Both the position numbers and the translations under genes were made by a program. The notes beneath the pieces were generated by a model, which worked only from the letters and a program-made list of their open reading frames with translations, ran no database searches and was not told where the DNA came from. From Zavarzinia compransoris (GTDB lineage: Bacteria; Pseudomonadota; Alphaproteobacteria; Zavarziniales; Zavarziniaceae): 64,000 nucleotides of DNA. Of the stretch, positions 18,900 to 28,111 are shown one piece after another; the first letter of the stretch is position 1; every line of letters begins with the position of its first letter. Location of the stretch: contig NZ_QGLF01000006.1 of the NCBI RefSeq assembly GCF_003173055.1, positions 332 through 64,331 of the forward strand, in the 5' to 3' direction.

Positions 18900-20885
18900 T
18901 CATCCGCCGCGCAGGGATTGCCACAGGGACTGGAAGAAGGGCGCGACCCGGGCCCAGCGCCCGCCGGGCTGGTGCACCGAACGCGGCGCCTGGGCGCTCA
19001 GACGCTCGACGACGGTCCAGACATCGCAGGGCAGCCCGGTTTCCGGGTCGACATAGGCGGGATAGAGCAGCAGCGTCCCCGCGACGAGTTCGTCGACCGC
19101 CAAGCGCCGGCGGCGACGCGGGCAATCGCGCCGGTCCAGGGTCAGGCCCCAGCCGGCATAGAACGGCAGGCCGTAGGTCGCCACCTCCAGGCCGCGCAAC
19201 AGCGCCTCGAAACCGACCAGCGAGGTCATGGTATGCACGGCGTCGACCTGCCCGAACAGGGAGACCACGGAAGCATCGTCGACCACCTGATCGGCAATCG
19301 ACAGGGCGAGATCCCGCCCGATCCGGCCCTTGCGGTTGCCGGCCTCGACGTCCGGATGCGGCTTATAGACGATCCAGGCCTCGGGCCGGGCCGCCCGCAC
19401 CGCCCGGAGCAAGCCGAGATTGCCCCCGAGATCCGGCGCCCCCAGGCGCACCGAGGCGTCGTCCTCGACCTGGCCGGGGACGAGGATGCGACAGGCTCCG
19501 GCCGGGGCCTGCACCAGGCCGGCCGCCGCGACCCCGACATTGTATTTGGTCAGGCCGCGCTCGACGATCAGGGCTGCGAGCCGGCGGGCGGTCGCCCGCT
19601 CCTCCTCGCTGAAGGGATGCTGTTCCAGCAGGCTTTCAAGGTCGCTCGGCCGGCCGGGATCGTAGTAGATCCCCTGGCGGTCGAGCACCAGGGAAGAAGC
19701 CGCGACATAGTTCGAGCCAAGGCCGACCGAGCGCAGGAAACCATCCTCGATCCGCAGCAGGGGGGGCAGGCCCTCGGCCGCCAGCCGGTCGGCGAGACCG
19801 GGCGGCTCGGTCGAGGCCCAGGTCGCGATCCGGCCGTTCCGGCGGCGGACCAGCCGTAGCGCCGCCTTGGCCCCCGCGCGGTAGCGCAACCGCCCGAGGC
19901 GGCTGGCCAGAAAGGCGCCGACATTCGCCCGCTTCCACGGCTTCATGGCGACGACCACCGTGTCGCCGGAAAACCGGCGGTCCTGTTCGATCACGCGGCG
20001 GACATGGTCCATGGCGGCAAGGGCATCGCAAGCCCTGCCCGTCACCGGATCGACATGGCGGCTGCCGTCGAGATAGGCGGCGGCGGCCAGATCCTCGACC
20101 GTCACCGGCACCGGCGTCCGGCGGTCGCAGCCCCGATCGTCGGCAAGGCCGAGACCGGCGTAGAAAGCCGGGCCGAAAGTTATCAGGGGCGTTCCCTGGA
20201 TCAGGGCGTCGAAGCCCGCCGGCGCGCTCCAGGCGTAGACCGCCGCGGCGGCGGCCACCGCCGTGGCCACGGCCGCAGGGGCCGGCGCCAGCGCGATCCC
20301 GCGCCGGCGCGCCTCGGCCGTCAGCGGGCCGGGCACGGTGCGCCCGTCGAGATCCACCGCCGGCAGGATGCGCAGCCGGCCGGCCGGGTGATCGGCCAGC
20401 GCCGCCTCCAGCACCGCCGCCAGGGCAGCGGCCGCGGGCCCGATCTCGTCGGCGACCAGGATATGTCCGGCCGCCGCCGCGGCTGCCGGGGCGGCGGTGT
20501 TTGCGGTGCCGATGCGCCAGCCCCGGGCCTGTTCGATCAGCGCCCGTCCGAGCTGCCCGCGGGCCGCATCCCCCGGGCCCCGGCGCAGCGCCTCCTCGAA
20601 AGCCGCCGGATCGAACACGCCGAGCAGGGGCAGGTGCCGGGCGAAGCGGCGCGGCCGCGCCGCGCCGATCAGGCCGGGCCGCAACCGGAGCAGGCCCAGG
20701 CCATGGCGCGCGGCATAGGCCGCCGCGCGCATCCCGTCGTCCGCGCCGCCCCGGTCGAGAACGGCGACCGCGCCCGTGCCGGCGGGCGGCGGGCGGCCGG
20801 CATCGATGCGCACGCCCCCCGCCAGCAGGGCGAGATCCGCCGCCTGTTCCGCCGGCAGGGTGGTGAAGACACCGATACGGCTCAT
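18900..20885 (-). CDS. kpsC: Capsular polysaccharide Kdo-linker transferase KpsC-like
   Basis: This 661-residue protein matches KpsC, the dual beta-Kdo transferase that builds the Kdo linker anchoring group 2-type capsules to phosphatidylglycerol, at the inner face of the inner membrane. The C-terminal half is well conserved: RIEDGFLRSVGLGSNY, GIYYDPGRPSD, ILVPGQVEDDASV, IVYKPHPDVEAGNRKG, VDAVHTMTSLVGFEALLRG and PFYAGWGLTLDRR. The N-terminal half is a weaker repeat of the same fold (ALIQGTPLITFGPAFYAGLGL). Length fits E. coli KpsC (~675). It is followed at 6 nt spacing by the upstream GT4 stop, so the two are one transcript. No kpsS, kpsM or kpsT is in the window. Confidence 0.9.
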   Translation of the reverse strand: MSRIGVFTTLPAEQAADLALLAGGVRIDAGRPPPAGTGAVAVLDRGGADDGMRAAAYAARHGLGLLRLRPGLIGAARPRRFARHLPLLGVFDPAAFEEALRRGPGDAARGQLGRALIEQARGWRIGTANTAAPAAAAAAGHILVADEIGPAAAALAAVLEAALADHPAGRLRILPAVDLDGRTVPGPLTAEARRRGIALAPAPAAVATAVAAAAAVYAWSAPAGFDALIQGTPLITFGPAFYAGLGLADDRGCDRRTPVPVTVEDLAAAAYLDGSRHVDPVTGRACDALAAMDHVRRVIEQDRRFSGDTVVVAMKPWKRANVGAFLASRLGRLRYRAGAKAALRLVRRRNGRIATWASTEPPGLADRLAAEGLPPLLRIEDGFLRSVGLGSNYVAASSLVLDRQGIYYDPGRPSDLESLLEQHPFSEEERATARRLAALIVERGLTKYNVGVAAAGLVQAPAGACRILVPGQVEDDASVRLGAPDLGGNLGLLRAVRAARPEAWIVYKPHPDVEAGNRKGRIGRDLALSIADQVVDDASVVSLFGQVDAVHTMTSLVGFEALLRGLEVATYGLPFYAGWGLTLDRRDCPRRRRRLAVDELVAGTLLLYPAYVDPETGLPCDVWTVVERLSAQAPRSVHQPGGRWARVAPFFQSLWQSLRGG

Positions 20886-20891
20886 GGCCGC

Positions 20892-22238
20892 TCAGGCCCG
20901 CGCCGCATTGAGTTCCAGCAGCAGGTCCCGAACCCGGGCGATATGTCCTTGCCAGGTCGGCGGGCTGTACATGCGTGCCCGCGCGCAGGCGTTCAGGCGG
21001 CGGGGCGAATCGCGGTCGGAGAATTCCTCGATCGCCTGAAGCCAGGCCCGGCCGTCGATCGGATCCAGGTAATCCGCATAGGGGCCGTAGACCTCGTTGT
21101 GGGTTTCAAGGTCGGAGGCGATCACCGGCGTTCCGAGGGTCAGCGCTTCCGCCGCCGGCAGGCCGAAGCCTTCGGCGAAGGACGGCGTCAGCAGGGCGCA
21201 GGCCCCGCACAGCAGATAGCGCATGGTAACGTCGGACATGCCATTGCATTCGACGACGTGGCGATCGAGAAACGAGGCGCGTTCCAGCTGGTTGAAGACC
21301 GATTCGTTCTCCCACCCGCGCCGGCCGATGATGACGAGGCGGGGCGCCCGGGCCCCGTGCCGCTCCACCAGCCGGCGCCAGACCTGGAGCAGCAGGCTGT
21401 GGTTCTTGCGCGGCTCGATCGTGCCGACGACGACGAAATAGGGCACCACGGGGTTCGGCGGCCGGATGTCCCGGGGGCGGAGGAATTCGCTCTCGATGCC
21501 GAGAGGGACCGCCTCGATCCGCGCCGGCTCCCGGCCCGTGGTTTCGAAATACTGGATGAGGTCGCGCTTGGTCGATTCGGAATTGACCAGGATCAGGTCG
21601 GCGTGGCGGTGAACGGTCTCGATCCGCTCCATATGGCGGGCGGCCTCGTCCTCGCGGCAGAACTCGGGATAGTTCAGGGGGATCAGGTCGTGGATGAAGA
21701 AGACCGCGGCCCCCCGGGAGCGGGACAGCCAGTGAAACCGCTTGGCCTTGTTCAGATTGCTGTGGGAGACGTGAAGATAGGTCGCCGGCGGCCGCCCGTC
21801 GCGCGGCTCGAACAGGCGGCGCAGGCGCCGGCCGCCGCAGAACTGATCGAAGCGCAGGGCGCGCAGCAGGTCGCCGCGCTTCTGCGTGCTCGCGGTATCG
21901 CGCTCCGCGAACTCGGGGCGGCGGACGCCGTAGGGCGCTTCGAGAAAGGCCAGGATTTCCGCCTGCTCGGCCACGGCCGAGGCATCGGAAACCGGATCCC
22001 AGCCGCTGGCCGCGATGTCGAGAACGCGTTCGGACATCGACCGGCTGAGGACGCGGGCGCCGACGACGTCGGTCGTCATCATGTGCAGGTCGATTTCCGG
22101 CAGCTTCGACAGGAAGCGGGTATAGGCCATGTCGACGCGATCGATACCGGTCGGCGCCGGGTTGTCCAGGCGTCGGATCAGGCGCGTGACATCAAAGGCA
22201 ACGGCAGTTCGCCCGCCGGCCGGCGCGGAAATCGTCAT
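20892..22238 (-). CDS. GT4-family glycosyltransferase
   Basis: This is a 448-residue GT-B protein. The start MTISAPAGGRTAVAFDVTRLIRRLDNPAPTGIDRV is typical of bacterial GT4 enzymes opening with a TGIDRV segment. The donor-binding half shows YFVVVGTIEPRKNHSLLL and the E-x7-E site in FAEGFGLPAAEALTLGTPVI. VFFIHDLIPLNYPEF is the usual acceptor-domain DLIPL element. It is a close relative of the third module of the triple GT upstream (same ordering of HDLIP, GTVEPRK and EGFGLP motifs). It ends 6 nt before kpsC and is separated by 193 bp from the triple GT. Confidence 0.87.
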   Translation of the reverse strand: MTISAPAGGRTAVAFDVTRLIRRLDNPAPTGIDRVDMAYTRFLSKLPEIDLHMMTTDVVGARVLSRSMSERVLDIAASGWDPVSDASAVAEQAEILAFLEAPYGVRRPEFAERDTASTQKRGDLLRALRFDQFCGGRRLRRLFEPRDGRPPATYLHVSHSNLNKAKRFHWLSRSRGAAVFFIHDLIPLNYPEFCREDEAARHMERIETVHRHADLILVNSESTKRDLIQYFETTGREPARIEAVPLGIESEFLRPRDIRPPNPVVPYFVVVGTIEPRKNHSLLLQVWRRLVERHGARAPRLVIIGRRGWENESVFNQLERASFLDRHVVECNGMSDVTMRYLLCGACALLTPSFAEGFGLPAAEALTLGTPVIASDLETHNEVYGPYADYLDPIDGRAWLQAIEEFSDRDSPRRLNACARARMYSPPTWQGHIARVRDLLLELNAARA

Positions 22239-22431
22239 GGTCTTACTTCGCCAGCGGCCGCGGCCGGGCCCCCGCCCGTCCGTGGCCGGAAATGTTGCAC
22301 AAATTCAATGCCCCCGATCCAACGCCTTCGGCCATCGGCCGCCCCCGGGATTGCCAGCCGCCGCCCGGCCCGCGACAACCGGCGCCCCGCGGGTCGTGTT
22401 GTTCCGCATCGGCGGAAACGGTGCGCACCTG

Positions 22432-25400
22432 TCACGCCTTCGGACGCAGTTGGACCGTACGATAGGGCCGGCGACCGAAAACGGCGTCGATCACCTGGTC
22501 GGTCGCCTCGCTCCAGGTCAGGAAGGGCATGCCCTTAGACGGAGGAACAAGGTCCGCCGCCAGATCGAGCCAGCGCTGCAGTTCCGCAGCCAGATCCTGA
22601 CCGTTTTCCGCCTTGAAATAGAAGGCATGGGCGCCGGCCACTTCCCGGAACACCGGGATGTCGCGGACGATGAGCGGGGTTTCCCGGCGCGCGGCCTCGA
22701 TCAGGGGCAGGCCGAAGCCTTCGCCCGCCGAGGCGGCGACCAGGGCCGCCGAGGCGTCGTACACAAGATCCAGCATCTCGTCGCTGATGCCCTGGAACCA
22801 GAACAGCCGCTTTCCCAATTCGGGATGACTGTTCAAGCGCTCGGCGATGCCGGTGGTCATCCAGCCGATCTTGCCGACGATCGCCAGGCCGACGTCCGCC
22901 CCCTGCTGCCACAGCACATCCAGCGCATCGAGCACCTGCTGGTGGCCCTTGCGCGGCTCCACGGTGCCGACCAGCAGGAAGGTCCGGCGCGCCTTCAGCG
23001 CCTTGAGGATTTTCTCCGCCCCGTCGACCAGCCCCTTGGTCGGCAGGCTCGCCTCGAGGTCGCTGCCGTTGTGAAAATAGCCGACCTCGATATCGGCATG
23101 GCGGTCCCCCGCCCCCAGCGCCTCGGCGTAACGGACGACATCGTCCGCGACCACGCGCGAGACGCAGAGGAACTGATCCGCCGTCCGCAGGCAGACCTCC
23201 AGCCAGCGGCGCATCTGATCGTCCATATTGGGCGGGAAGAATTGCGGCATCTGCATCGGCAGCAGGTCGTGCACCCCGATCACCACCTTGCCGCCCGCCT
23301 GGCGGAAGCGCCTCAGCCAGCCTTCGGCCTGGGGCAGGCGGTCGGGCACCCAATCGATCGCGAGATAGATATCGCCCTTGTCGAATTCGACGGGCGCATT
23401 GGGCAGCACCGCCGCCGGCACATTATAGGCCTTGTCGGCGAAGACGCGGGCGTAGCGGAAGAAATGGTCCTCGATCTGGACGGGTTCGACCACATAGCCG
23501 GGCGGCGGACTCTCGATCAGGCGGGCCAGGATGCTGCGCACCACGCGCTGGATGCCCGTCTTCGCATCCTGTTCGGCAAGGACGGTGACATCGTAGAGGA
23601 TCTGGCGCGGGCCCACCCTGCCCTTGTTCGACGTGATCGCATTGGCGACCGACCGGAAATCGAACTCGTTCGGATAGACCGGCGCGTTGAAATCGGCGAG
23701 CGCCCTCAGCAGGATCCGCTCACCCTCGCCGCGCCCCTCGAGGCTTATGGTCTCGATCGCCTCGTGGAAGGCGTCGCCGACATCGGCCGGGTGGTGATGG
23801 GCCAGGATATGCGCCGCCGCCCGCTGCCCCTGGGCCGCGCGCAAGCCGGCATCGGCACGGAAACGCTCGATTTCGCGGGCAAGGTCGGCGATGTCGAACA
23901 CGTCGGGCAGCTTGACCAGCGCATCGTCCGGAAGCTCCGCCGCCGTGCCGTGATTGTTGATGATGACCGGCAGCCTGGCGGCCAGACAGTCGAGGATCGT
24001 GCCCGAGGTCTCGCCCCGGGATCCGGTCCGCAACTGCACGGCGACATCCGCGGCCGCCAGATAGTCCCGATAGGTGGCCGTCGGCGCGAAGCCGGTGATG
24101 CTGACATTGATGCGGCCCTTGTGGCGGGCGATCTCGGCCACTAGGTCCTTGCCGTAGTCGCCTGCCGCATTCTCGCCGACGAAGACGAGGCGGAGACGGC
24201 CGGGCACCTTGCCGGCACCATAGTTGGCGATCCAGGCATCGAGCAGTTTCCGGCTCTGCTTGCGCCGGGTCATGATGCCGAAGCTGCAGACCACGAATTC
24301 ATCCTCGCCGATGCCGAGGCGCGCGCGCGCGGCCGTCCGGTCCAGATCGTGGCTGAGCGCCCGAAGATGCGGGATCTCATGCATCATGCCGGCGATCCCC
24401 TCGCCGTAGATTTCCGTCGCCCGGTCGATCGCATAGCGAGAATGGACGATCACGCCGGTCGCGTTGCGGAAGACGACGCTGTTGCAGGCGAAGCGGTCGA
24501 CCGCGACGAGGCGGCCCTCGCGCCGCTCGGCCTGGAGAGCGCCGAGACCATGCGTGCGGTAGAGTTCGCGATAGAATTCCTCGCTCGGGATCCGGCCGGT
24601 ATTGGACAGCCAGTCGATCAGATCGCTGAGGAAGAAGTCGTGCAGGATGGCGATGCCGGGATAGCGCTGTATCAGCCCCAGCATGTGCTGGTGGAAATGC
24701 GAATTGCCGATCGAATAGACGATGCGGTCGTAAAGATGCGCATTGCGTTCGAACCAGCCGATATCGCGCATCACGACATTGGCCTTCAGCCAGTCGTCGT
24801 CGAGCACCGTGTCGACGATGATGCATTCGATCTCGTAGAACCGGGCCAATTCGCGCAGCAGTTCGGCGCTGTAATCGGCAATGCCGGAATGGTCGCCCGG
24901 CAGGGGCGAGAAGAAGGCCATCATGGGCTTGCGCCGCAGCGCCGCGCGCACGGGAACTGCCGGCCGCCCCTCGGCCTGCGCCCGCGCGTGCAGGTCCTCC
25001 ATGGCGTCGAGCGCACGGGCGCCGGCCCGGGCCCAGGTCAAGGTCGCGGCCCGGCCCAGCCCCCATTCCCGCATCGCGGCGCGCAGTTCGGCATCGGTCA
25101 GCGCCGGTTCCATCAGCGACGCCAGTTCCCCGGCCTTCAGGGGATCGAAGAGAAAATCGTCGCGCCCGACCACTTCGGGCAGGCTGGTGGCCCGGGAGGC
25201 GAGAACCGGCGCGCCGCAGGCCATGGCCTCCAGCGCGGGCAGGCCGAACCCCTCGTGTTTCGACGGGAAGACGAAGAGATCGGCAAGGCCGTAAAGCCTG
25301 ACCAGATCGTCTTCCGGCACATGGTCGCAAAAGACGAGGCTCTTCGCATTGACGCCGAAACGGGCGGCCAGGGCCCGCAGATGGCCCTTCTCCTCCTCGA

Positions 25401-26199
25401 ACAGGCGGCCGGCGAAGGCAAGGTCGTGAGACGCCCGCAAGGCCGCCGGCAGCCGGGCGAAAGCATCGAAAATCAGCTCGACGTTCTTCCGCGGATCGAC
25501 CGCGCCGACATAGAAAATGAACGGCTTTTCGAGCTTGTAGCGCCCGCGCAGCGCCCCCTCCTCGGCGGGGGACAGGGCGGCATGGCGGAACTTCGGCTCG
25601 ACGCCGCCCGAAATCACGCTGATCCGGTCGAGCGGGATCTGGGCCAGCAGATGGGCTTCCTGCCGGGAATATTCGGAAACGGACAGCAGCAGGTCCGCGC
25701 GCTTCAGGGCCTGGGCCCGGCGCCAGTAATAGAGCGCGTGCCGCTCCTCCGCCAGGTAGCGGGCGGGATCCGCCATGGGGATCAAGTCGTGCAGGGTGAC
25801 GGCGGTCTTGTACGGAACGTCGAACGCGCCGATCGAGGTCACGGCATCGTCGACGAAGCCCTCGAACAGCGAAGCGATATGCACGACATCGGGCCGAAGC
25901 TCGGCAATGAAGGCCTCGCGCAGGAGTTCCGCCGCCCTGGTCCGCCACAGGTTGTTCGGGTCACGCTCGGCGACACCGGTGCCGGCTTGAAAGACATGCA
26001 GGTGGTCGAGGCCGACCAGCGGCTCGAACTCGGTCAGCAATTCGTCCAGATTGTCGGTCAGGGCGCCGTTGAGCAGCAGATGAATATCGTGTCCCCGGGA
26101 CGCGGCGATCATGGCATGCGCCAGGGCCCGGGTCTGGCGGCCGATGCCGCGAAAACGGCTTTCGGTCTGGCTTCCCTGTAGATCCAACAGCAATTTCAC
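22432..26199 (-). CDS. Giant glycosyltransferase with three consecutive GT4 modules
   Basis: This single frame of 1255 residues contains three complete GT-B modules. Module 1 (~1-400): DLIPMADPARYL, FIFYVGAVDPRKNVELI, HEGFGLPALEAMACGAPVL. Module 2 (~425-820): MAFFSPLPGDHSGIADYSAEL, VVCSFGIMTRRKQSRKL, GETSGTILDCLAARLPVI. Module 3 (~865-1240): ILYDVTVLAEQDAKTGIQR, DLLPMQMPQFFPPNM, LVGTVEPRKGHQQ, GEGFGLPLIEAA. There are no membrane helices or signal peptide. Such multi-module enzymes usually add successive sugars of one repeat unit. Module 2 resembles the GT at 15550-17424 and module 3 the GT at 20892-22238. It starts 12 bp after the TPR gene's stop. Confidence 0.9.
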   Translation of the reverse strand: MKLLLDLQGSQTESRFRGIGRQTRALAHAMIAASRGHDIHLLLNGALTDNLDELLTEFEPLVGLDHLHVFQAGTGVAERDPNNLWRTRAAELLREAFIAELRPDVVHIASLFEGFVDDAVTSIGAFDVPYKTAVTLHDLIPMADPARYLAEERHALYYWRRAQALKRADLLLSVSEYSRQEAHLLAQIPLDRISVISGGVEPKFRHAALSPAEEGALRGRYKLEKPFIFYVGAVDPRKNVELIFDAFARLPAALRASHDLAFAGRLFEEEKGHLRALAARFGVNAKSLVFCDHVPEDDLVRLYGLADLFVFPSKHEGFGLPALEAMACGAPVLASRATSLPEVVGRDDFLFDPLKAGELASLMEPALTDAELRAAMREWGLGRAATLTWARAGARALDAMEDLHARAQAEGRPAVPVRAALRRKPMMAFFSPLPGDHSGIADYSAELLRELARFYEIECIIVDTVLDDDWLKANVVMRDIGWFERNAHLYDRIVYSIGNSHFHQHMLGLIQRYPGIAILHDFFLSDLIDWLSNTGRIPSEEFYRELYRTHGLGALQAERREGRLVAVDRFACNSVVFRNATGVIVHSRYAIDRATEIYGEGIAGMMHEIPHLRALSHDLDRTAARARLGIGEDEFVVCSFGIMTRRKQSRKLLDAWIANYGAGKVPGRLRLVFVGENAAGDYGKDLVAEIARHKGRINVSITGFAPTATYRDYLAAADVAVQLRTGSRGETSGTILDCLAARLPVIINNHGTAAELPDDALVKLPDVFDIADLAREIERFRADAGLRAAQGQRAAAHILAHHHPADVGDAFHEAIETISLEGRGEGERILLRALADFNAPVYPNEFDFRSVANAITSNKGRVGPRQILYDVTVLAEQDAKTGIQRVVRSILARLIESPPPGYVVEPVQIEDHFFRYARVFADKAYNVPAAVLPNAPVEFDKGDIYLAIDWVPDRLPQAEGWLRRFRQAGGKVVIGVHDLLPMQMPQFFPPNMDDQMRRWLEVCLRTADQFLCVSRVVADDVVRYAEALGAGDRHADIEVGYFHNGSDLEASLPTKGLVDGAEKILKALKARRTFLLVGTVEPRKGHQQVLDALDVLWQQGADVGLAIVGKIGWMTTGIAERLNSHPELGKRLFWFQGISDEMLDLVYDASAALVAASAGEGFGLPLIEAARRETPLIVRDIPVFREVAGAHAFYFKAENGQDLAAELQRWLDLAADLVPPSKGMPFLTWSEATDQVIDAVFGRRPYRTVQLRPKA

Positions 26200-26211
26200 G
26201 ACTGATCACCT

Positions 26212-26856
26212 TCAAGAACGTCGGGCCGACAGGCAGCGCTCATAGCGCAGCAACTCGCGGGCCGGGCTGTCCGACAGGTCGGACCGCGGCGGGGCGGGCC
26301 GCCAGTCGACCTCGCTCTCGGCGGGCTGCCGGCCCTTGCCGATGGCCTGCCTCAACCGCACCAGCATGGTGACGGTTTCCGAATAGACTTCGAGCCGGCC
26401 GGCCCCCACCTGCTCGACCGTATGGACGGGGATGCCTTGGGCGTCCTTCGCCCCCTCCTGCACGACGACGCGGAAGCCCAGCCGGTCGAGTTCATGGGCT
26501 GCATAGGGACGCGACGGATCGAGCAGCGCCGACCGGGCATAGGACCTGACCGCCTCGTCGAAGCTGCCCTGCATGCGCAGGCAATGGCCGATCTGGAGAT
26601 GGAGGTCGGCATTCAGCGGCCGCAGCGCCATCGCCCGGCCATAGGCCGCCATGGCGTCGTCGAAGGCGTGAACGTCCTTCAGGCAGTTGCCCCGCTGCAC
26701 CCAGACCGGAAAATCCTTGGGCGCAATCTCCAGCCACCGGCCATAGAGTTCCGCCGCAGCGGCAAGGGCGCCGCTGTCCCGGGCCTTGTTCGCGCGGCCG
26801 ACCATTTGCCGGCGCTTGCGCTTTTTGAACAAGATTAGGTTAAACAGACCCGCCAA
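26212..26856 (-). CDS. TPR-repeat protein
   Basis: This is a 214-residue protein. The N-terminus (FNLILFKKRKRRQM) is hydrophobic then strongly basic and may touch membrane lipids. Residues ~20-130 carry about three TPR units: RDSGALAAAAELYGRWLEIAPKD, GNCLKDVHAFDDAMAAYGRAMALRPLN and GHCLRMQGSFDEAVRSYARSALLDPSR. The remaining ~80 residues have no clear fold. It is the first gene of the minus-strand operon leading into the triple GT (12 bp gap). TPR proteins in such loci usually scaffold or regulate chain assembly; the partner is unknown. Confidence 0.72.
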   Translation of the reverse strand: MAGLFNLILFKKRKRRQMVGRANKARDSGALAAAAELYGRWLEIAPKDFPVWVQRGNCLKDVHAFDDAMAAYGRAMALRPLNADLHLQIGHCLRMQGSFDEAVRSYARSALLDPSRPYAAHELDRLGFRVVVQEGAKDAQGIPVHTVEQVGAGRLEVYSETVTMLVRLRQAIGKGRQPAESEVDWRPAPPRSDLSDSPARELLRYERCLSARRS

Positions 26857-27175
26857 CTCACTCTCCGCGCCATAAATCGCCGAAACTGCATCAACAGAGA
26901 AAAATCTGACAGAGGGTTAAGATAAACAGAGGGCAAGTCGATAAGGAGCGAAAAATCATCGGCAGGTTGGACCGCGCCGTTGCCTGATGCGTAGCATGGC
27001 CCGCCGACCTCGCCAAGACCGAGATTGCCGGGCCGAGACGGCCGGCGGGTGCTCAGGCTTTTCCTGACCCGCAGGAAATGGCAATGTGCGCTTCCCGGCC
27101 CGGCGCGGAATCACGCCAGCGCGCCCGCATTTCCGGGAGCTAGAGACCACTGACCGTGAAGGCTCAGACCGAAAT
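26857..27175. promoter_or_regulatory. Divergent promoter region of the two glycan operons
   Basis: This 319-bp region lies between the minus-strand TPR/GT operon and the plus-strand GT/capsule-export operon. No gene of its own is supported. It is AT-richer near 26880-26960 than the genes on both sides. Three direct copies of ACAGAG(GG) lie within it (see separate entry). No confident -35/-10 pair could be assigned. Confidence 0.55.
26894..26933 (+). promoter_or_regulatory. Three direct ACAGAGgg repeats, possible operator
   Basis: ACAGAG occurs at 26894, and ACAGAGGG at 26909 and 26926 (spacings 15 and 17 bp). They lie 38-83 bp upstream of the TPR gene's start in the divergent region. Iterated short motifs at such spacing are common in activator or repressor sites, but I know of no regulator with this motif, so the function is inferred only from position. 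Confidence 0.35.
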
Positions 27176-28054
27176 ATGGATATTACGTTCATTCAGACGG
27201 CGGACCCGCACCGTTATGCGCGCATGCTCGCGGCGACGTCGCGCAGCGTCACGGCCTATTGTCAGCGGCACGATTTTCGCTATGAGGCCTATGTCGGACT
27301 GAAGCGCGGCTATTTCGGCTGGCATGCCAGCTTCAATCGCATTTATATCCTGCGCGAATTGATCGATCGCGGCTATCGGGGCTGGGCCGTCTATATGGAT
27401 GCCGACGCCTTCGTGGCCGATTTCGATTTCGATCTTCGCGGTTTTCTCGCCGACAAGGACCGTTATGCCGGCATCTTCACCCCGAGCGGGGTGACCGGCG
27501 AGTATTGGGATATCAACAACGGCATCTTCCTGATCAACCTGGCCTCGCCGGTCGCGCATAAGATCGTTTCGGACTGGTACGATCTGTTTCAGATCGTCAC
27601 CGACGAGCAATTGCGCAACGCCCCCGACTGGACGAACGACTTCCTGGACGACCAGGGCATCCTGCAGAAGATTTTCCGGGAATGGCCGGCGGTGAAGGAC
27701 GATCTCTTCTATGTCTCCCACCGTATCATCAATTCGATCGAAGCCAGTTTCCTGAAGCAGTTCATGCGCGGCCACGAACCGGATCTCGGCAAGCGGATCC
27801 GTTCGATCGAGACCATGATCCAGGAACTCCTGTCCGCCGCGCTCGGCCTGCACCAGCCGCCGGCCCCCTTCTCGAAGGAAGAGAGTGCGGAGATCGTCGT
27901 CGGCGCCTATCAGGGGGTGCTCAATCGCGCCCCGGATCCCCTCGGCATCGAAACCTATGTGCCCCATGTCGCGGCCCAGGGCCGGGCCGACGGCGTCGCC
28001 TTCGTCGTCGAGTCCCTGCTTGCCAGCGACGAGTTCAAGGCCCGCCGGCCCTGA
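27176..28054 (+). CDS. GT-A-like glycosyltransferase with C-terminal DUF4214
   Basis: This is a 292-residue protein. The start at 27176 gives MDITFIQTADPHRYARMLAATSRS; the frame is open further upstream but the added residues are Arg-rich and without similarity. The DxD of a GT-A fold is in WAVYMDADAFVADF, and WDINNGIFLINL and FLDDQGILQKIF match nucleotide-sugar GTs of the GT34/DUF273-like type. Residues ~235-290 (AYQGVLNRAPDPLGIETYV...LLASDEF) are a DUF4214-type segment, a short unit often seen in secreted or glycan-related proteins. It heads the plus-strand operon. A 57-bp gap separates it from the capsule-export fusion gene. Confidence 0.72.
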   Translation: MDITFIQTADPHRYARMLAATSRSVTAYCQRHDFRYEAYVGLKRGYFGWHASFNRIYILRELIDRGYRGWAVYMDADAFVADFDFDLRGFLADKDRYAGIFTPSGVTGEYWDINNGIFLINLASPVAHKIVSDWYDLFQIVTDEQLRNAPDWTNDFLDDQGILQKIFREWPAVKDDLFYVSHRIINSIEASFLKQFMRGHEPDLGKRIRSIETMIQELLSAALGLHQPPAPFSKEESAEIVVGAYQGVLNRAPDPLGIETYVPHVAAQGRADGVAFVVESLLASDEFKARRP

Positions 28055-28111
28055 GCGGCCTCGCCGTAGGTACGGGCCGTAGGTACGGAATGAATGCCGG
28101 GAGCGGATCCG

